DNA of 64,000 bases, taken from Bacillus sp. AFS059628 (GTDB taxonomy: Bacteria > Bacillota > Bacilli > Bacillales > Bacillaceae_G). Position 1 is the stretch's first letter, and every line of letters starts with the position of its first letter. Below are positions 51,288-60,936 of the stretch, piece by piece. A program made the position numbers and the translations under genes. The notes under the pieces were generated by a model. It did no database searches and was not told where the DNA came from. It saw nothing but the letters and a program-made list of their open reading frames with translations. The stretch lies in contig NZ_NVEC01000008.1 in NCBI RefSeq assembly GCF_002571225.1, positions 147,284 through 211,283 on the forward strand, given 5' to 3'.

Positions 51288-51439
51288 TTTATCCCGTATT
51301 AACGGGCAGTAAGACCCCCACCTCAAAATTCAGTGGAAGCAAAGGAGTCAGGTGGGGATCGGGCTGCTCGTAAAAGCCCGATTGGTGAGGGCTGATAATC
51401 AGTGGGGGATGCCCCCCACTGATTAAAGCTTCACTTTAT
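51288..51439. repeat. bcr1-type repeat element
   Basis: The 152-bp segment is bounded by TTTAT at 51288-51292 and 51435-51439, the five-base duplication known for bcr1 of the B. cereus group. It folds into several stems: CCCG/CGGG at 51293-51306, CCCCACCT/AGGTGGGG, ATCGGGCT/AGCCCGAT, and the perfect AATCAGTGGGGG / CCCCCACTGATT at 51397-51424. The right end overlaps the last codons of thiD. Identification is by size, flanks and remembered sequence. Confidence 0.8.
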
Positions 51440-52226
51440 ACGCAAAATGATTCGTCGGTCCATGACCACTTCCAATATGCAGCGGCTCTTCAATTGCTAT
51501 ACTAATAAATTGTTTTGCTTCTTGAACTGCCTCTTCAATTGAGTATCCTTTCGCAAGCCCTGCTGTAACCGCTGAAGCAAATGTACACCCACTTCCGTGC
51601 GTTTGCTTTGAAGGAATTCGTTCACTCTTAAATTCGATAAACTGCTCACCATCAAAGAGTAAATCAACTACTTCATTACCTTGATATTCTGCATGTCCGC
51701 CCTTCATAAGTACATATTTCGCACCTAGTTCATGCAGTACTTTCGCAGCTTCCTTACTATCTTCAACATTATGAATCTCCATTCCAGTTAACACTTCTGC
51801 CTCAGGAACATTCGGCGTTACAACTGTTGCTACTGGTAATAAATATTCTTTTAATGCTTGAACTGCTTCTTGCTGTAATAATGATGCACCGCCCTTCGCA
51901 ATCATAACGGGATCTAGCACAATATTATTCCAGCCAAACTTCTTAATCTGTTCTGCTACAATTTGAATAATTTCACTGCTAAATAACATTCCTAGTTTCA
52001 CAGCATCTGGTGTTAAATCCGTACCAATTGAATTCAACTGTTCCGTAATACCTTCTAATGGAACTGGATATACCCCTTGAACGCCAAGCGTATTTTGAGC
52101 AGTAATTGCCGTAATAGCCGTCATTCCGTACACACCAAGCTCTTGGAATGTTTTTAAATCTGCTTGGATTCCAGCACCGCCTCCGCTATCAGAACCTGCA
52201 ATTGTTAAAGCTTTATTTACTTTCAT
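51423..52226 (-). CDS. thiD: Hydroxymethylpyrimidine (phosphate) kinase
   Basis: The 267-residue kinase of the ThiD/PdxK family has the N-terminal motif [31 protein letters not shown] and [19 protein letters not shown] near the C-terminus. It phosphorylates HMP to HMP-PP (or pyridoxine in paralogues). ATG 52226 is nine bases after AAAGGA; the ATG three codons earlier touches that site. The last three codons and TAA appear to come from the bcr1 element. It ends the thiamine operon. Confidence 0.92.
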   Translation of the reverse strand: MKVNKALTIAGSDSGGGAGIQADLKTFQELGVYGMTAITAITAQNTLGVQGVYPVPLEGITEQLNSIGTDLTPDAVKLGMLFSSEIIQIVAEQIKKFGWNNIVLDPVMIAKGGASLLQQEAVQALKEYLLPVATVVTPNVPEAEVLTGMEIHNVEDSKEAAKVLHELGAKYVLMKGGHAEYQGNEVVDLLFDGEQFIEFKSERIPSKQTHGSGCTFASAVTAGLAKGYSIEEAVQEAKQFISIAIEEPLHIGSGHGPTNHFAYKVKL

Positions 52227-52241
52227 CCCACTCATCCTTTT

Positions 52242-53261
52242 CTATCCAAAATATCGATGATAAATTGTTTTTGCTTCGCTTATATCTTTCGTTCCATGTA
52301 CAAGTACACGACCATCTTTAAAAGCAACTAATCTCTTTTCTTCCACAGAAAATGATAATAAATATGGATTTACATTTAAATCATTCACACGATCATTCAG
52401 CAGCCCTTTGTATCGTTCAAAATCCATTTCCTCTTTATGAGGTGGTCTAATTTGAACTGTATTTCTCCCGCATAACACTGCTGTTTTCGATGTATTATCT
52501 TTATTTAAATACGGATACAACGCATTCTCTCCGCACGAAGGACAATTATGCTTACGAAGCTTTTGCACATTCATACATGAATATTCATTCTTCCATACAT
52601 CAAACGACACAAGTCCATCTCGAAGCGATTCGTAATCTTCTACTAACAGTTTAAGAGCTTCCGTTACTTGATGAGAAACGACGAGAGATACAGCAGGCGA
52701 TATAATCCCCGCTGTATCACATGTCGCCCCGCCAAGCGGAATCGATTGTAATAAACAAGATAAACATGGCGTTTTACTAGGAAGAATTGTGTAAGAAAGG
52801 CCGTAACTCCCTACACATGCTCCGTAAATCCATGGAATAGAATGTTTTTGCGCTATATCATTTACAATGAAACGCGTTTCGAAATTATCAGTTGCATCAA
52901 TAATTACATTAACGTTTGTAACGAGTTCTTCTAATTCCTCAGCCGTTACGTCTTGAACGCGAGCTTCTACTCTTACTTCACGATTAATCTCTTCTAGACG
53001 TTTCTTTGCCGCTACAGCCTTCGGAAGATTATTTTCCACATCACTCTCTGCGTACAATTGCTGCCTTTGTAAATTACTCCAATCGACATAATCCCGGTCA
53101 ACAATCGTTACTGTGCCTACACCAGCTCTTACAAACAGCTCTGCATTTGCACTACCTAATGCACCTGCACCGATAATAAGTACATGTTTTTCTCTTATTT
53201 TTCGTTGCCCTTCTTCTCCAATTGGAGAAAATAGTTCTTGGCGAGAATATCGATTATTCAA
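52242..53261 (-). CDS. thiF: ThiF/MoeB-type sulfur-carrier adenylyltransferase
   Basis: This 339-residue E1-like enzyme has the nucleotide loop [41 protein letters not shown], the zinc cysteines CLSC and CPSCG, and a short C-terminal extension. It adenylates the C-terminal glycine of ThiS. The start overlaps thiG by 8 bases. It sits in the correct operon position between thiG and thiD. Confidence 0.94.
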   Translation of the reverse strand: MNNRYSRQELFSPIGEEGQRKIREKHVLIIGAGALGSANAELFVRAGVGTVTIVDRDYVDWSNLQRQQLYAESDVENNLPKAVAAKKRLEEINREVRVEARVQDVTAEELEELVTNVNVIIDATDNFETRFIVNDIAQKHSIPWIYGACVGSYGLSYTILPSKTPCLSCLLQSIPLGGATCDTAGIISPAVSLVVSHQVTEALKLLVEDYESLRDGLVSFDVWKNEYSCMNVQKLRKHNCPSCGENALYPYLNKDNTSKTAVLCGRNTVQIRPPHKEEMDFERYKGLLNDRVNDLNVNPYLLSFSVEEKRLVAFKDGRVLVHGTKDISEAKTIYHRYFG

Positions 53262-54024
53262 CTACACTCATTCCTTCTAAAGGACTACTTGCTGTTGCAC
53301 AACGTTTACGTGCAATACGACCTGCCTCAAATCCTAAACGTCCTGCTTCAATACCTAATTTCATTGCCTGCGCCATTTTAATAGGATCTTTTGCTCCTGA
53401 CACAGCAGTATTTAATAACACACCATCCGCTCCTAATTCCATCGCAAATGCTGCATCAGCTGGGCTACCAATACCAGCATCAACGATAACTGGTACTGTC
53501 GCTTGTTCAATAATGAAGCTCAAATTCAATGGATTTACAATACCAAGTCCTGATCCAATTGGAGATGCTCCTGGCATAATCGCATGCACGCCAAGTTCTT
53601 GTAATTTACGTGCTAATACAACATCATCAGATGTGTACGGAAGTACGATAAATCCTTCTTTCAGTAACATTTCAGATGCCTTTAACGTCTCTACCGGATC
53701 AGGTAATAACGTTCTATCATCACCAATAACTTCTACCTTTATCATGTCACAAAGCCCAGAAGCTTTTGCTAATTTTGCAATACGAACAGCCTCTTCAGCA
53801 TTTTTTGCTCCGGCTGTATTCGGTAATAACTTATATTTTTTCACATCAAGTTTCTCTAATAAATTTGGCTGCTTTGCATCAAATATATCCATACGACGTA
53901 CTGCGAACGTTAAAATCTCAGCCTCAGATACATCAATTGCCTTTTGCTGCACATCAAAATCAGGGAATTTTCCTGTTCCTAATAAAAGTCTAGAATGAAA
54001 TGAAAATGGTCCAATGTTTAACAT
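53254..54024 (-). CDS. thiG: Thiazole synthase
   Basis: The 256-residue TIM-barrel protein has [11 protein letters not shown] at the start, [25 protein letters not shown] and [23 protein letters not shown]. It condenses dehydroglycine (from ThiO), DXP and sulfur from ThiS thiocarboxylate. ATG 24 bases... the start at 54024 lies eight bases after GGAGGCGG, which also encodes the ThiS tail; the upstream TTG is not preferred. Confidence 0.95.
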   Translation of the reverse strand: MLNIGPFSFHSRLLLGTGKFPDFDVQQKAIDVSEAEILTFAVRRMDIFDAKQPNLLEKLDVKKYKLLPNTAGAKNAEEAVRIAKLAKASGLCDMIKVEVIGDDRTLLPDPVETLKASEMLLKEGFIVLPYTSDDVVLARKLQELGVHAIMPGASPIGSGLGIVNPLNLSFIIEQATVPVIVDAGIGSPADAAFAMELGADGVLLNTAVSGAKDPIKMAQAMKLGIEAGRLGFEAGRIARKRCATASSPLEGMSVVE

Positions 54025-54026
54025 AA

Positions 54027-54230
54027 TCAACCGCCTCCTACGAAAGTTACAATCTCAATTTGGTCTCCATCAAAAACAGATGTATCTGTATGATCATCTT
54101 TTTGTAAAATATCTTTATTACGCTCTACTACAACAATTCTGTTATCTAACTCTAAATGTGTAAGTAGCTCAGCTACTGTTTTCACACTCTCTGGCACTTC
54201 AATTTGATTACCATTAATTTTTAAATTCAA
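54027..54230 (-). CDS. thiS: ThiS sulfur carrier
   Basis: The 67-residue ubiquitin-like protein ends in VTFVGGG, the C-terminal glycine that becomes a thiocarboxylate. It starts with [21 protein letters not shown]. It gives sulfur to ThiG. The stop is two bases from the thiG start codon. Confidence 0.94.
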   Translation of the reverse strand: MNLKINGNQIEVPESVKTVAELLTHLELDNRIVVVERNKDILQKDDHTDTSVFDGDQIEIVTFVGGG

Positions 54231-54245
54231 ACTTCCATCCCCTTT

Positions 54246-55355
54246 CTAAACTGTTTTAGAAAGCAATGATTCTAGCAAATGATTCTCCTGCTTTCCTTCT
54301 ATTAAATCAGCCATATATTGACCAGAAACAGGACTTAATAAAATGCCGTTTCGATAATGGCCCGTGCAAGCATATAAACCTTTTATTTCTTCATGCTCTC
54401 CTATATAAGGAGCTTCATGATTTGATTGTGGTCTTAATCCTGCCCATGCACTTTCCCATTCCGCTTCTTTTAATGCTGGCAATATTGTGCACGCGCGCTC
54501 TAATATAGAAGTAATACTTTCTGGTTGCACAGTTTTATTGAACGTACGGGGCTTCATCGTTGCTCCAATTACATAACGCCCGCCGCGCTTTGGTGCAATG
54601 TAAAATCTTTCTTGGAAAATAGGCGCCTTTAAAAGTGGTTTTCTACTTCTGACCGCTACTACTTCTCCTTTAACTGGATATGTACCCCATTCGCGGTGAA
54701 AATAACCTAGTAACTTCGTGCTCCATGAGCCACCCGCAATAACAACTTTTTCGCATGTGATCATACCTTCGCTTGTCACAATTCCAGTCACTTTATTATT
54801 TTCAATACGGATATCAAATACTTCTGTTTGCTCATATATATCAGCACCCGAGAATGATGCGGAATGTGCAAATGCTTTCGTAAGCTCCGGTGCAATAACA
54901 TGACCATCTTTTGGATAATATACAGCCCCTATAATTGAATCAGATAGATACGGCTCTTTCTCTCGCAAACGATCTCCCGCTAGAAAGTAAGAATCTTCAC
55001 CGGTTTTCTGCTGCCAATCCATAATGTGAAGAATTCTTTCCTTCTCCTCTTCATTTTGAGCAATGCGATAAATCCCTTTCTCTTCATACCCAATATCAAT
55101 GCCTGTTTTTTCACGTAAAACTTCTGCAAGTTGTGGAAATATAGCACGGCTTTCTCTAGCAAGGTCAAATAGCGGGTCATATTCATCCCATTCTGCCTGC
55201 ACCCCAAGTAAACCAGCAGCTGCTTTCGAGGCTTCAGATGCAATCTGTTGCTTCTCTACAATCGCTACTTTATGGCCTCTTTCTGCTAGAAAATGTGCAA
55301 CTGAACTACCAATTACACCACCGCCAATTATCGCTACATCATACTTCTTACACAT
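54246..55355 (-). CDS. thiO: Glycine oxidase
   Basis: The 369-residue FAD enzyme has the dinucleotide loop VAIIGGGVIGSSVAHFLAERG and the DAO-type C-terminal WAGLRPQSNHEAPYIG, GLYACTGHYRNGILLSP. It oxidises glycine to dehydroglycine for thiazole formation. The start overlaps tenI by 8 bases. The length matches B. subtilis ThiO. Confidence 0.94.
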   Translation of the reverse strand: MCKKYDVAIIGGGVIGSSVAHFLAERGHKVAIVEKQQIASEASKAAAGLLGVQAEWDEYDPLFDLARESRAIFPQLAEVLREKTGIDIGYEEKGIYRIAQNEEEKERILHIMDWQQKTGEDSYFLAGDRLREKEPYLSDSIIGAVYYPKDGHVIAPELTKAFAHSASFSGADIYEQTEVFDIRIENNKVTGIVTSEGMITCEKVVIAGGSWSTKLLGYFHREWGTYPVKGEVVAVRSRKPLLKAPIFQERFYIAPKRGGRYVIGATMKPRTFNKTVQPESITSILERACTILPALKEAEWESAWAGLRPQSNHEAPYIGEHEEIKGLYACTGHYRNGILLSPVSGQYMADLIEGKQENHLLESLLSKTV

Positions 55356-55974
55356 GTTTTTCCGCCCACTTTCTTATTGATTCCTTATAAGATTTCGCTT
55401 TGCTATACGGGTTACTACTACTTATAATCCCAGACATAACAGCAATACCACTGACGCCGTTAGTAAGAACATCCCCAGTGTTTTCCGTGGTGATTCCTCC
55501 AATCGCTATAATCGGTATGGATAAACACTTTGCAATGTCTGAAATTTCTTCAAGCCCTCTCGCTGGCACACCTTTTTTACAATCTGTCGGAAATACATGA
55601 CCATAGACAAGTGAATCCGCCCCATTCTTAAATGCATCGATCGCCTCTTCTAAAGAATGCACAGAATAACCGACATGCAAATAAGAAAACTTTTCTTTCA
55701 CTGACCTTACATCTGCGCTTCGATATCCTAGCTGCACGCGCGGAATGTTTAATAAAATAGCAATATCAATTCGGTCATTTATCACTATTTTCGATGCTGG
55801 AAAGCCTTTCCTCAAAAGACTTTCCACACCTTCATACAATTCCTTCGTACTTTTCTCACGCTCACGAATATGCAAATAATCAATTTCACTTTCAATTTGC
55901 ATCGCTACATTCACTAACTCTTCGAATGACATGTGACCATTTGAGATTACATGAAGCTCATTTTTCATATTCAT
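55348..55974 (-). CDS. tenI: Thiazole tautomerase TenI
   Basis: This 208-residue ThiE-like TIM barrel has IDYLHIREREKST, IVINDRIDIAILL, VQLGYRSADV, SVHSLEEA and IIAIGGITTENTGDVL. The TenI group aromatises the thiazole product of ThiG rather than acting as thiamine phosphate synthase; the operon position between thiY and thiO is that of tenI. Two ATGs (55974 and 55968) are close; the first is kept. Confidence 0.88.
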   Translation of the reverse strand: MNMKNELHVISNGHMSFEELVNVAMQIESEIDYLHIREREKSTKELYEGVESLLRKGFPASKIVINDRIDIAILLNIPRVQLGYRSADVRSVKEKFSYLHVGYSVHSLEEAIDAFKNGADSLVYGHVFPTDCKKGVPARGLEEISDIAKCLSIPIIAIGGITTENTGDVLTNGVSGIAVMSGIISSSNPYSKAKSYKESIRKWAEKHV

Positions 55975-55978
55975 TCGC

Positions 55979-56980
55979 CTACTTTAAAATGTTTTCGAAT
56001 AAATCATCGGCCGGAACGATTTCTTTCGTCATTCCTTTATCTTTCAGCCATTTATTTTGTTTCTCCCATGATTCTTTTGAATCTGATAAAAATGGCTCAT
56101 CTTTCGTTTCCATCTTCTCTAATAAAATTTTCATACTTTCTTTTTCAACTTCTGGTACAAGCGGGAAGTTTTCTTTTTCTTGATGATTTAATAAAATATT
56201 TAATGCTTCATCTGGATTTTTCTTCATGAAATCATAGCCTTTTTTCGTACCACGTAAGAAGGCTTGCAACGCTTCTTTATCTTTCTTCAACGTTTTATCA
56301 CCTGTTACAAATACAAGCTCATGATAATTCGGTACACCATAGTCTGCTGGATTAAAGTATGCTGGCTCATGACCTTCATGACGCATAACAGGTACTTCAT
56401 GGTTAATGTATGCCCCTGTTACCGCATCCACTTTTTTCGTAATTAATGCTGGTACTAAATCAAAGCCAACATCAACTACTTTCACTGTATCTGGATTACC
56501 ACCAGCCTCTTTTACCATCGTTTTTAAATACATCTCACTTAAAGGTGTTCCAGAATATCCAACTGTTTTCCCCTCTAAATCTTTTGGAGATTGAATGCCT
56601 GCTGACTTCAGTGATACAACATGATTTAATGGTGAACGTACGACAGCCCCAATTGATTTCACAGGAATTTGTTCATTTGCTTTTGCCATGACAACATCTG
56701 GCTGATAATATAAACCAACCGTTACTTTTCCTGCAGCTGCTAAAGTTAATGGGTCAGTCGGATTAGAAGGGAATTTAATATTTACCTTTACTCCTTCTTC
56801 TTTAAAATAGCCTTTCTCAATTGCTGCATAAATAAAGCTATGTACCGCATTTGGGTACCAATCAAGCATGACCGTTATTTCCTTTTCTTTTTTACTCTTA
56901 TCTGATGCTGAATTACTAGAACATCCAGCAATCATTGCAACTAGTAATGTAAACACAAAGATGCGTTTTAATAATTTCAT
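55979..56980 (-). CDS. thiY: ABC transporter substrate-binding lipoprotein for HMP precursor
   Basis: The 333-residue lipoprotein (AMIAGC, Cys20) belongs to the NMT1/ThiY family. It contains VMLDWYPNAVHSFIYAAIEKGYF, SNPTDPLTLAAAGKVTVG and AVTGAYINHEVPVMRHEG. It binds formylaminopyrimidine-type thiamine fragments outside the membrane. ATG 56980 follows GGAGGAA. It is cotranscribed with the permease and ATPase and with tenA, which is the salvage hydrolase. Confidence 0.9.
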   Translation of the reverse strand: MKLLKRIFVFTLLVAMIAGCSSNSASDKSKKEKEITVMLDWYPNAVHSFIYAAIEKGYFKEEGVKVNIKFPSNPTDPLTLAAAGKVTVGLYYQPDVVMAKANEQIPVKSIGAVVRSPLNHVVSLKSAGIQSPKDLEGKTVGYSGTPLSEMYLKTMVKEAGGNPDTVKVVDVGFDLVPALITKKVDAVTGAYINHEVPVMRHEGHEPAYFNPADYGVPNYHELVFVTGDKTLKKDKEALQAFLRGTKKGYDFMKKNPDEALNILLNHQEKENFPLVPEVEKESMKILLEKMETKDEPFLSDSKESWEKQNKWLKDKGMTKEIVPADDLFENILK

Positions 56981-57732
56981 GAATGCTTCCTCCAACTAAT
57001 GAATTTCTTTTCTAATATCGAAATAAGTATGACGAAGAAAATAGCTAGTAATGATAACAATACAATGGGTGCAAATACACCTGCTCCGTCTAACTGCGTC
57101 ATCATTCTTTTACTGAAATATCCTAACCCAGCTTGTGCACCGAGCCATTCGCCAATTGCTGCCCCAATTACACTAAGCGGAACTGCAATTTTTAAAGCTG
57201 AGAAAAAATAAGGAAGAGCAGACGGCAATTTTAATTTAAGAAAAACATCTTTTTTCGTTGCCCCGTACGTAACTAAAAGCTCTTCCCATTCTTTTTTCGT
57301 ACTGCGTAGTCCATCATACGTATTGACCGCAATTGGGAAAAACGTAATTAAAACCGTAACAACGACTTTACTCCAAATCGTATATCCAAACCATAAAACG
57401 AAGAGCGGAGCAAGCGCTGTAATAGGAATCGTTTGTGAAGCCACTAATAATGGATAAAATGCTCTCTCCATCCAATTACTCGCGTTCATTAACATCGCTA
57501 GCCCTACCCCAAGTACGATAGAAATTGCTACACCTATTAAAACGACATATAATGTTGCCGGCAAATGAACCGTAAATAATATATCTTTTAGTTTCCATAT
57601 CTTCATTACAATCGCAGACGGTGACGGTAAAATGTACATTTCATCTACAATTCTTGCGCCAATTTCCCACATGACAAGTAAAATACTAGAAAGTGTAAGC
57701 GCAGGTAATAACTCCTTCAACCGGTTCATCAT
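56977..57732 (-). CDS. thiX: ABC transporter permease (thiamine precursor)
   Basis: The 251-residue permease has six helices and the EAA-type loop YGATKKDVFLKLKLPSALPYFFSALKIAVPLSVIGA, typical of the NitT/TauT/ThiX family. It is the channel for the ThiXYZ importer. Its start overlaps the ATPase stop by 4 bases and its end overlaps thiY by 4. Confidence 0.9.
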   Translation of the reverse strand: MMNRLKELLPALTLSSILLVMWEIGARIVDEMYILPSPSAIVMKIWKLKDILFTVHLPATLYVVLIGVAISIVLGVGLAMLMNASNWMERAFYPLLVASQTIPITALAPLFVLWFGYTIWSKVVVTVLITFFPIAVNTYDGLRSTKKEWEELLVTYGATKKDVFLKLKLPSALPYFFSALKIAVPLSVIGAAIGEWLGAQAGLGYFSKRMMTQLDGAGVFAPIVLLSLLAIFFVILISILEKKFISWRKHS

Positions 57733-58478
57733 ACAAGTACCTGCCTTTGTAACATACTAAGAAGCTCATCTTTAAGTGCTAACACTTCAGGCTTATATAA
57801 ATCTTTTCTTGTTCGATTACGATCAAGCGGTACAATCCTCTCGGTTAAAGTAGTTATCGGTTGCTGCTCAACTACTAAAATTCGATTAGAAAGAAACAAT
57901 GCTTCTTCCACATCATGAGTGATAAACAAAATTGTTTTTTCCCACTCTTTCCATTGTTCAAACAACCATTCTTGCAAAGATGCCTTCGTTAAAGCATCCA
58001 ACGCGCTAAACGGTTCATCTAACAGCAATATCTCCCCGCCTGTTAATAAAGTTCGAATAAAGGATACACGTTGTCTCATACCACCAGATAAATCTTTCGG
58101 ATATTTTGTCTCGTACCCTTGTAAGCCAAATTTATGTAGCAGTTCCTTCGCTTTTATTTGTGCTTCTTTCTTCTGTACACCTTGGCACTCTAACGGCAGG
58201 GCAGCATTCTCAATAATCGTTCTCCACGGCAGGAGCATATCTTTTTGGGGCATATACCCTACAGGATGGCTCTTTGTTTCTGTCAGCTCTATCTGTCCCG
58301 TACTTGCTTCTTCTAAACCTGTAATAAGGCGAAATAAAGTACTTTTCCCGCATCCACTCGGTCCGATAATACTTACAAACTCTTTATCTTGTATAGAAGC
58401 ATTTAATTCCTTGATGATTGGTTTCTCATCATAATGAAAAGAAACATTATGAAACTGTAGTATGTTCTTGCTCCTCAA
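57729..58478 (-). CDS. thiZ: ABC transporter ATPase (thiamine precursor)
   Basis: The ATPase has Walker A GPSGCGKSTLF, Q-loop YMPQKDMLLPW, signature LSGGMRQRVSFIR, Walker B ILLLDEPFSALDA and H-loop ITHDVEEA. It powers the ThiXY importer. The start is uncertain: TTG 58478, ten bases after AAGGAG, gives 249 residues. An ATA codon at 58463, seven bases after a perfect GAGGAG, aligns exactly with the usual family start (ILQFHNVSFHY). No ATG fits. The gene overlaps tenA by about 30 bases. Confidence 0.88.
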   Translation of the reverse strand: MRSKNILQFHNVSFHYDEKPIIKELNASIQDKEFVSIIGPSGCGKSTLFRLITGLEEASTGQIELTETKSHPVGYMPQKDMLLPWRTIIENAALPLECQGVQKKEAQIKAKELLHKFGLQGYETKYPKDLSGGMRQRVSFIRTLLTGGEILLLDEPFSALDALTKASLQEWLFEQWKEWEKTILFITHDVEEALFLSNRILVVEQQPITTLTERIVPLDRNRTRKDLYKPEVLALKDELLSMLQRQVLV

Positions 58479-59142
58479 ATCCCCACATCTCCTTACGGTA
58501 GGACATATCCCAGAATAAATATTCAAATCGACTGGAATATAGGAAAATCTCCTCTAATCGATCTAGCTCTTTTTCAGACTTTCCAACTGCCATTTCATTT
58601 AATAAATCGATTAACCAAACACAAAGGTTGCCATATTCTTCAGAACTATAGCCTTGAATCCACTCACCAAAGAACTCATGATCCCTTGCTCCAGGAATAT
58701 CATTTAAACGCTTTCCAATTTCCCAGTAGCTCCACATACATGGCAGAAGTGCTGCTATTAATTCCGCAAGTGTGCCATTTTGAGATACAGACATCATGTA
58801 ATTTGTATAAGCTAAATTTTTAGCAGATGGTTTTGCAGACTCTATCTCCTCTATAGAAATCCCAAGTCTTTTTGCATATTGTTTATGAATTGTCATTTCT
58901 CCATTTAATATCCCATCAATTTGTTCAGCAAATTTCCCCATTACTTGTGGATTCGTTGCCTTTACAACACCGATGGCATATAGCTTTGCATAATCTAACA
59001 AATATAAATAATCTTGAATAATGTAATACTGAAACTTATCTTTTTCTAACGTGCCATCGCCCATACCTACAACAAATGGATGATTATGACTCATCTCCCA
59101 AACTGGTTGTACAGTTTCTAATAATCTATCGCAAAATTTCAT
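58447..59142 (-). CDS. tenA: Aminopyrimidine aminohydrolase / thiaminase II
   Basis: This 231-residue helical enzyme has Cys135 in ALLPCMWSYWEIG, the same residue number as the B. subtilis TenA nucleophile, with WIQGYSSEEYGNLC nearby. It hydrolyses amino-HMP from degraded thiamine to HMP. It is first in the operon, controlled by two TPP riboswitches, and is coupled to the ThiXYZ importer that brings in its substrate. Confidence 0.95.
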   Translation of the reverse strand: MKFCDRLLETVQPVWEMSHNHPFVVGMGDGTLEKDKFQYYIIQDYLYLLDYAKLYAIGVVKATNPQVMGKFAEQIDGILNGEMTIHKQYAKRLGISIEEIESAKPSAKNLAYTNYMMSVSQNGTLAELIAALLPCMWSYWEIGKRLNDIPGARDHEFFGEWIQGYSSEEYGNLCVWLIDLLNEMAVGKSEKELDRLEEIFLYSSRFEYLFWDMSYRKEMWGFEEQEHTTVS

Positions 59143-59174
59143 TTCCCTATCCCCTTCCGGTATGTGTATATAAA

Positions 59175-59204
59175 TAAAAAACCACTTCTAAATAAGAAGT
59201 GGTT
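59175..59204 (-). terminator. Terminator of TPP riboswitch B
   Basis: On the minus strand AACCACTTCT-TATTT-AGAAGTGGTT is followed by TTTTATTTA, about 30 bases before the tenA ribosome binding site. Confidence 0.88.
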
Positions 59205-59233
59205 ACAGCAAATAAAATTATAATTTATTCGTT

Positions 59234-59326
59234 GTTCCACTTCCCTTCGCTAGTATTACCTAGATCAGGTGTTATAAGGGTTAAGGATTATTCCTCTCTC
59301 AGCACAACAAGCACCCCTAGTGGTTT
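59234..59326 (-). ncRNA. TPP riboswitch B (proximal to tenA)
   Basis: The minus strand has a THI element: ACCACTAGGGGTGC, GCTGAGAG, ACCCTTA, ACCTGATCTAGGTAATACTAGCG and AAGGGAAGTGG closing P1. It precedes terminator 59175-59204. Confidence 0.94.
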
Positions 59327-59346
59327 CAATATGAAATTTTTAAACA

Positions 59347-59384
59347 AAAAAGCCCCGTTTCTATACGCAAAGAAACGGGGACTT
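59347..59384 (-). terminator. Terminator of TPP riboswitch A
   Basis: On the minus strand CCCCGTTTCT-TTGCGTAT-AGAAACGGGG is followed by CTTTTTTG, between the two aptamers. Confidence 0.92.
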
Positions 59385-59400
59385 ATTATTAATGTCCGAA

Positions 59401-59497
59401 TTGCTTCCCTACGCTAGCATAATCTAGATCAGGTAATAAAAAGGATCAAAGACTTAAGGTCTTACTCTCAGCTGGCAACACCAGCTCTCCTAGCAAA
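59401..59497 (-). ncRNA. TPP riboswitch A (distal)
   Basis: The minus strand has TTGCTAGGAGAGC, GCTGAGAG, ACCTGATCTAGATTATGCTAGCG and AGGGAAGCAA closing P1. It carries its own terminator, so the transcript must pass two independent TPP-controlled stops. Confidence 0.92.
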
Positions 59498-59516
59498 CTA
59501 TAAAATTATCACTGTC

Positions 59517-59545
59517 AGTATAACACCGTAATAAGACATCATCAA
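59517..59545 (-). promoter_or_regulatory. Promoter of the thiamine operon
   Basis: On the minus strand TTGATG (59545-59540), 17 bases, TATACT (59522-59517). Initiation near 59510 is about 13 bases before riboswitch A. Confidence 0.7.
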
Positions 59546-59770
59546 CTGTTTTAATTTTCTCAATTGTCAACAAAATACCAAAGCCATATAATACTTATAT
59601 TCTATCTTAGAAATTATTATCCTAATGAATTGGATAAAAAGGAATCATTATCCTCAAAAAATTTATTTTTATATTGATTTCATATTACATTTATGTGAAT
59701 AAACCCACTATATTATATCTTTATACTATAATAAAATTACAACTATACAACTAGAGGAGGTCTCTATTAT

Positions 59771-60931
59771 ATGAATATGAAAGCTACTGCTTTAACAGCA
59801 ACTACTGTCGCAATTGCTTCTTTACTTCCTTCTATGGGAGAAACAAATGTACAAACAGCCAACGCTGAACAATTATCTAATGGGAAAACTGGATATGTAA
59901 AAGTTGATCAAGTAGCCTTACATACAAAAGATAACGCAAATAGCTCATCAATTGATACAATTCGCTTTAATACGAAAGTGAACATACTTGGAACAACTAA
60001 TGGTTGGTATAAAGTATCTGTTAATAATAAAGTAGGTTACGTACAAAAAGATTCTATTCTACTAAAAAACAAACTTCAATCTAATAATCAATATATCGTT
60101 AATGCCAATGCATTAAACGTTCGTTCTGAACCTAATTTAGAATCTTCAATTTTAGATGTATTACCAAATGGGAAATTCGTTACCATTGAAGAAGAACAAG
60201 GCGAGTGGTATAAAATTTTACATAATGGCAAAACAGGTTATGTACAAAAAGCATTCGTTTCTAATGGTTCACAGGCTTTAGTGAAAGGCATCACAGTTCA
60301 AAATAATACGAAATACACAGTTGCAACACCTAAACTTAATGTACGTAGCAATGCTAGTACAAGTAGTGCACTACTTGGTTCATTACAAAATGGTACACAA
60401 TTACAAGTAGTAGAAACTGTAGGAACTTGGTATAAAATTCGTTTTGGCACAGGATACGGATATGTCGCAAAACATTATGTGGTGCAAAACCAAACGCAAT
60501 CACAAGCTCAAACAGCTCAACCTACTTCCATTCCAGCAGTTTTCAAATTCCCTACACAAGGAAAAATTAGCTCAACCTTTGATATGCGCTGGGAACAAAT
60601 GCATTATGGTATAGATATTGCAGCTCCAGGTAACGTCTCTATCCAAGCGGCGGCGGCAGGTAAAGTTGTGAAATCATATTATTCAGCTAGCTATGGCAAT
60701 GTTGTGTTCATCGCCCATCAAATAAATGGGAAATTATATACAACGGTCTATGCTCACATGAAAGATCGCACTGTACAAGCTGGTGATCAAGTACAAGCTG
60801 GACAATTAGTAGGTCATATGGGAAACACAGGTCATTCATACGGGCAACATCTTCATTTTGAATTACACAATGGAGAATGGAATTTTGAAAAAACAAATGC
60901 AGTAAACCCACTGCCATATTTAGTTAGGTAA
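59771..60931 (+). CDS. Secreted M23 endopeptidase with three SH3b domains
   Basis: The 386-residue protein has a signal peptide (cleaved around TANA-EQ, residue 32), three bacterial SH3 modules (about residues 37-98, 105-165 and 178-242, each with ...WYKV/I...GYV) and a LytM/M23 zinc peptidase domain (about 260-380). Metal residues His278 and Asp282 (MHYGIDIAAP) and His360/His362 (HLHFE) are present, so it should be active. It cleaves peptidoglycan cross-bridges or stem peptides. It is first in an operon with two small membrane proteins. Confidence 0.92.
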   Translation: MNMKATALTATTVAIASLLPSMGETNVQTANAEQLSNGKTGYVKVDQVALHTKDNANSSSIDTIRFNTKVNILGTTNGWYKVSVNNKVGYVQKDSILLKNKLQSNNQYIVNANALNVRSEPNLESSILDVLPNGKFVTIEEEQGEWYKILHNGKTGYVQKAFVSNGSQALVKGITVQNNTKYTVATPKLNVRSNASTSSALLGSLQNGTQLQVVETVGTWYKIRFGTGYGYVAKHYVVQNQTQSQAQTAQPTSIPAVFKFPTQGKISSTFDMRWEQMHYGIDIAAPGNVSIQAAAAGKVVKSYYSASYGNVVFIAHQINGKLYTTVYAHMKDRTVQAGDQVQAGQLVGHMGNTGHSYGQHLHFELHNGEWNFEKTNAVNPLPYLVR

Positions 60932-60936
60932 ATTGT

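Noticed and set aside
53222-53998. 258-residue plus-strand frame opposite thiG
   Set aside because: Antisense shadow of thiG; no ribosome binding site and thiG is well conserved on the minus strand.
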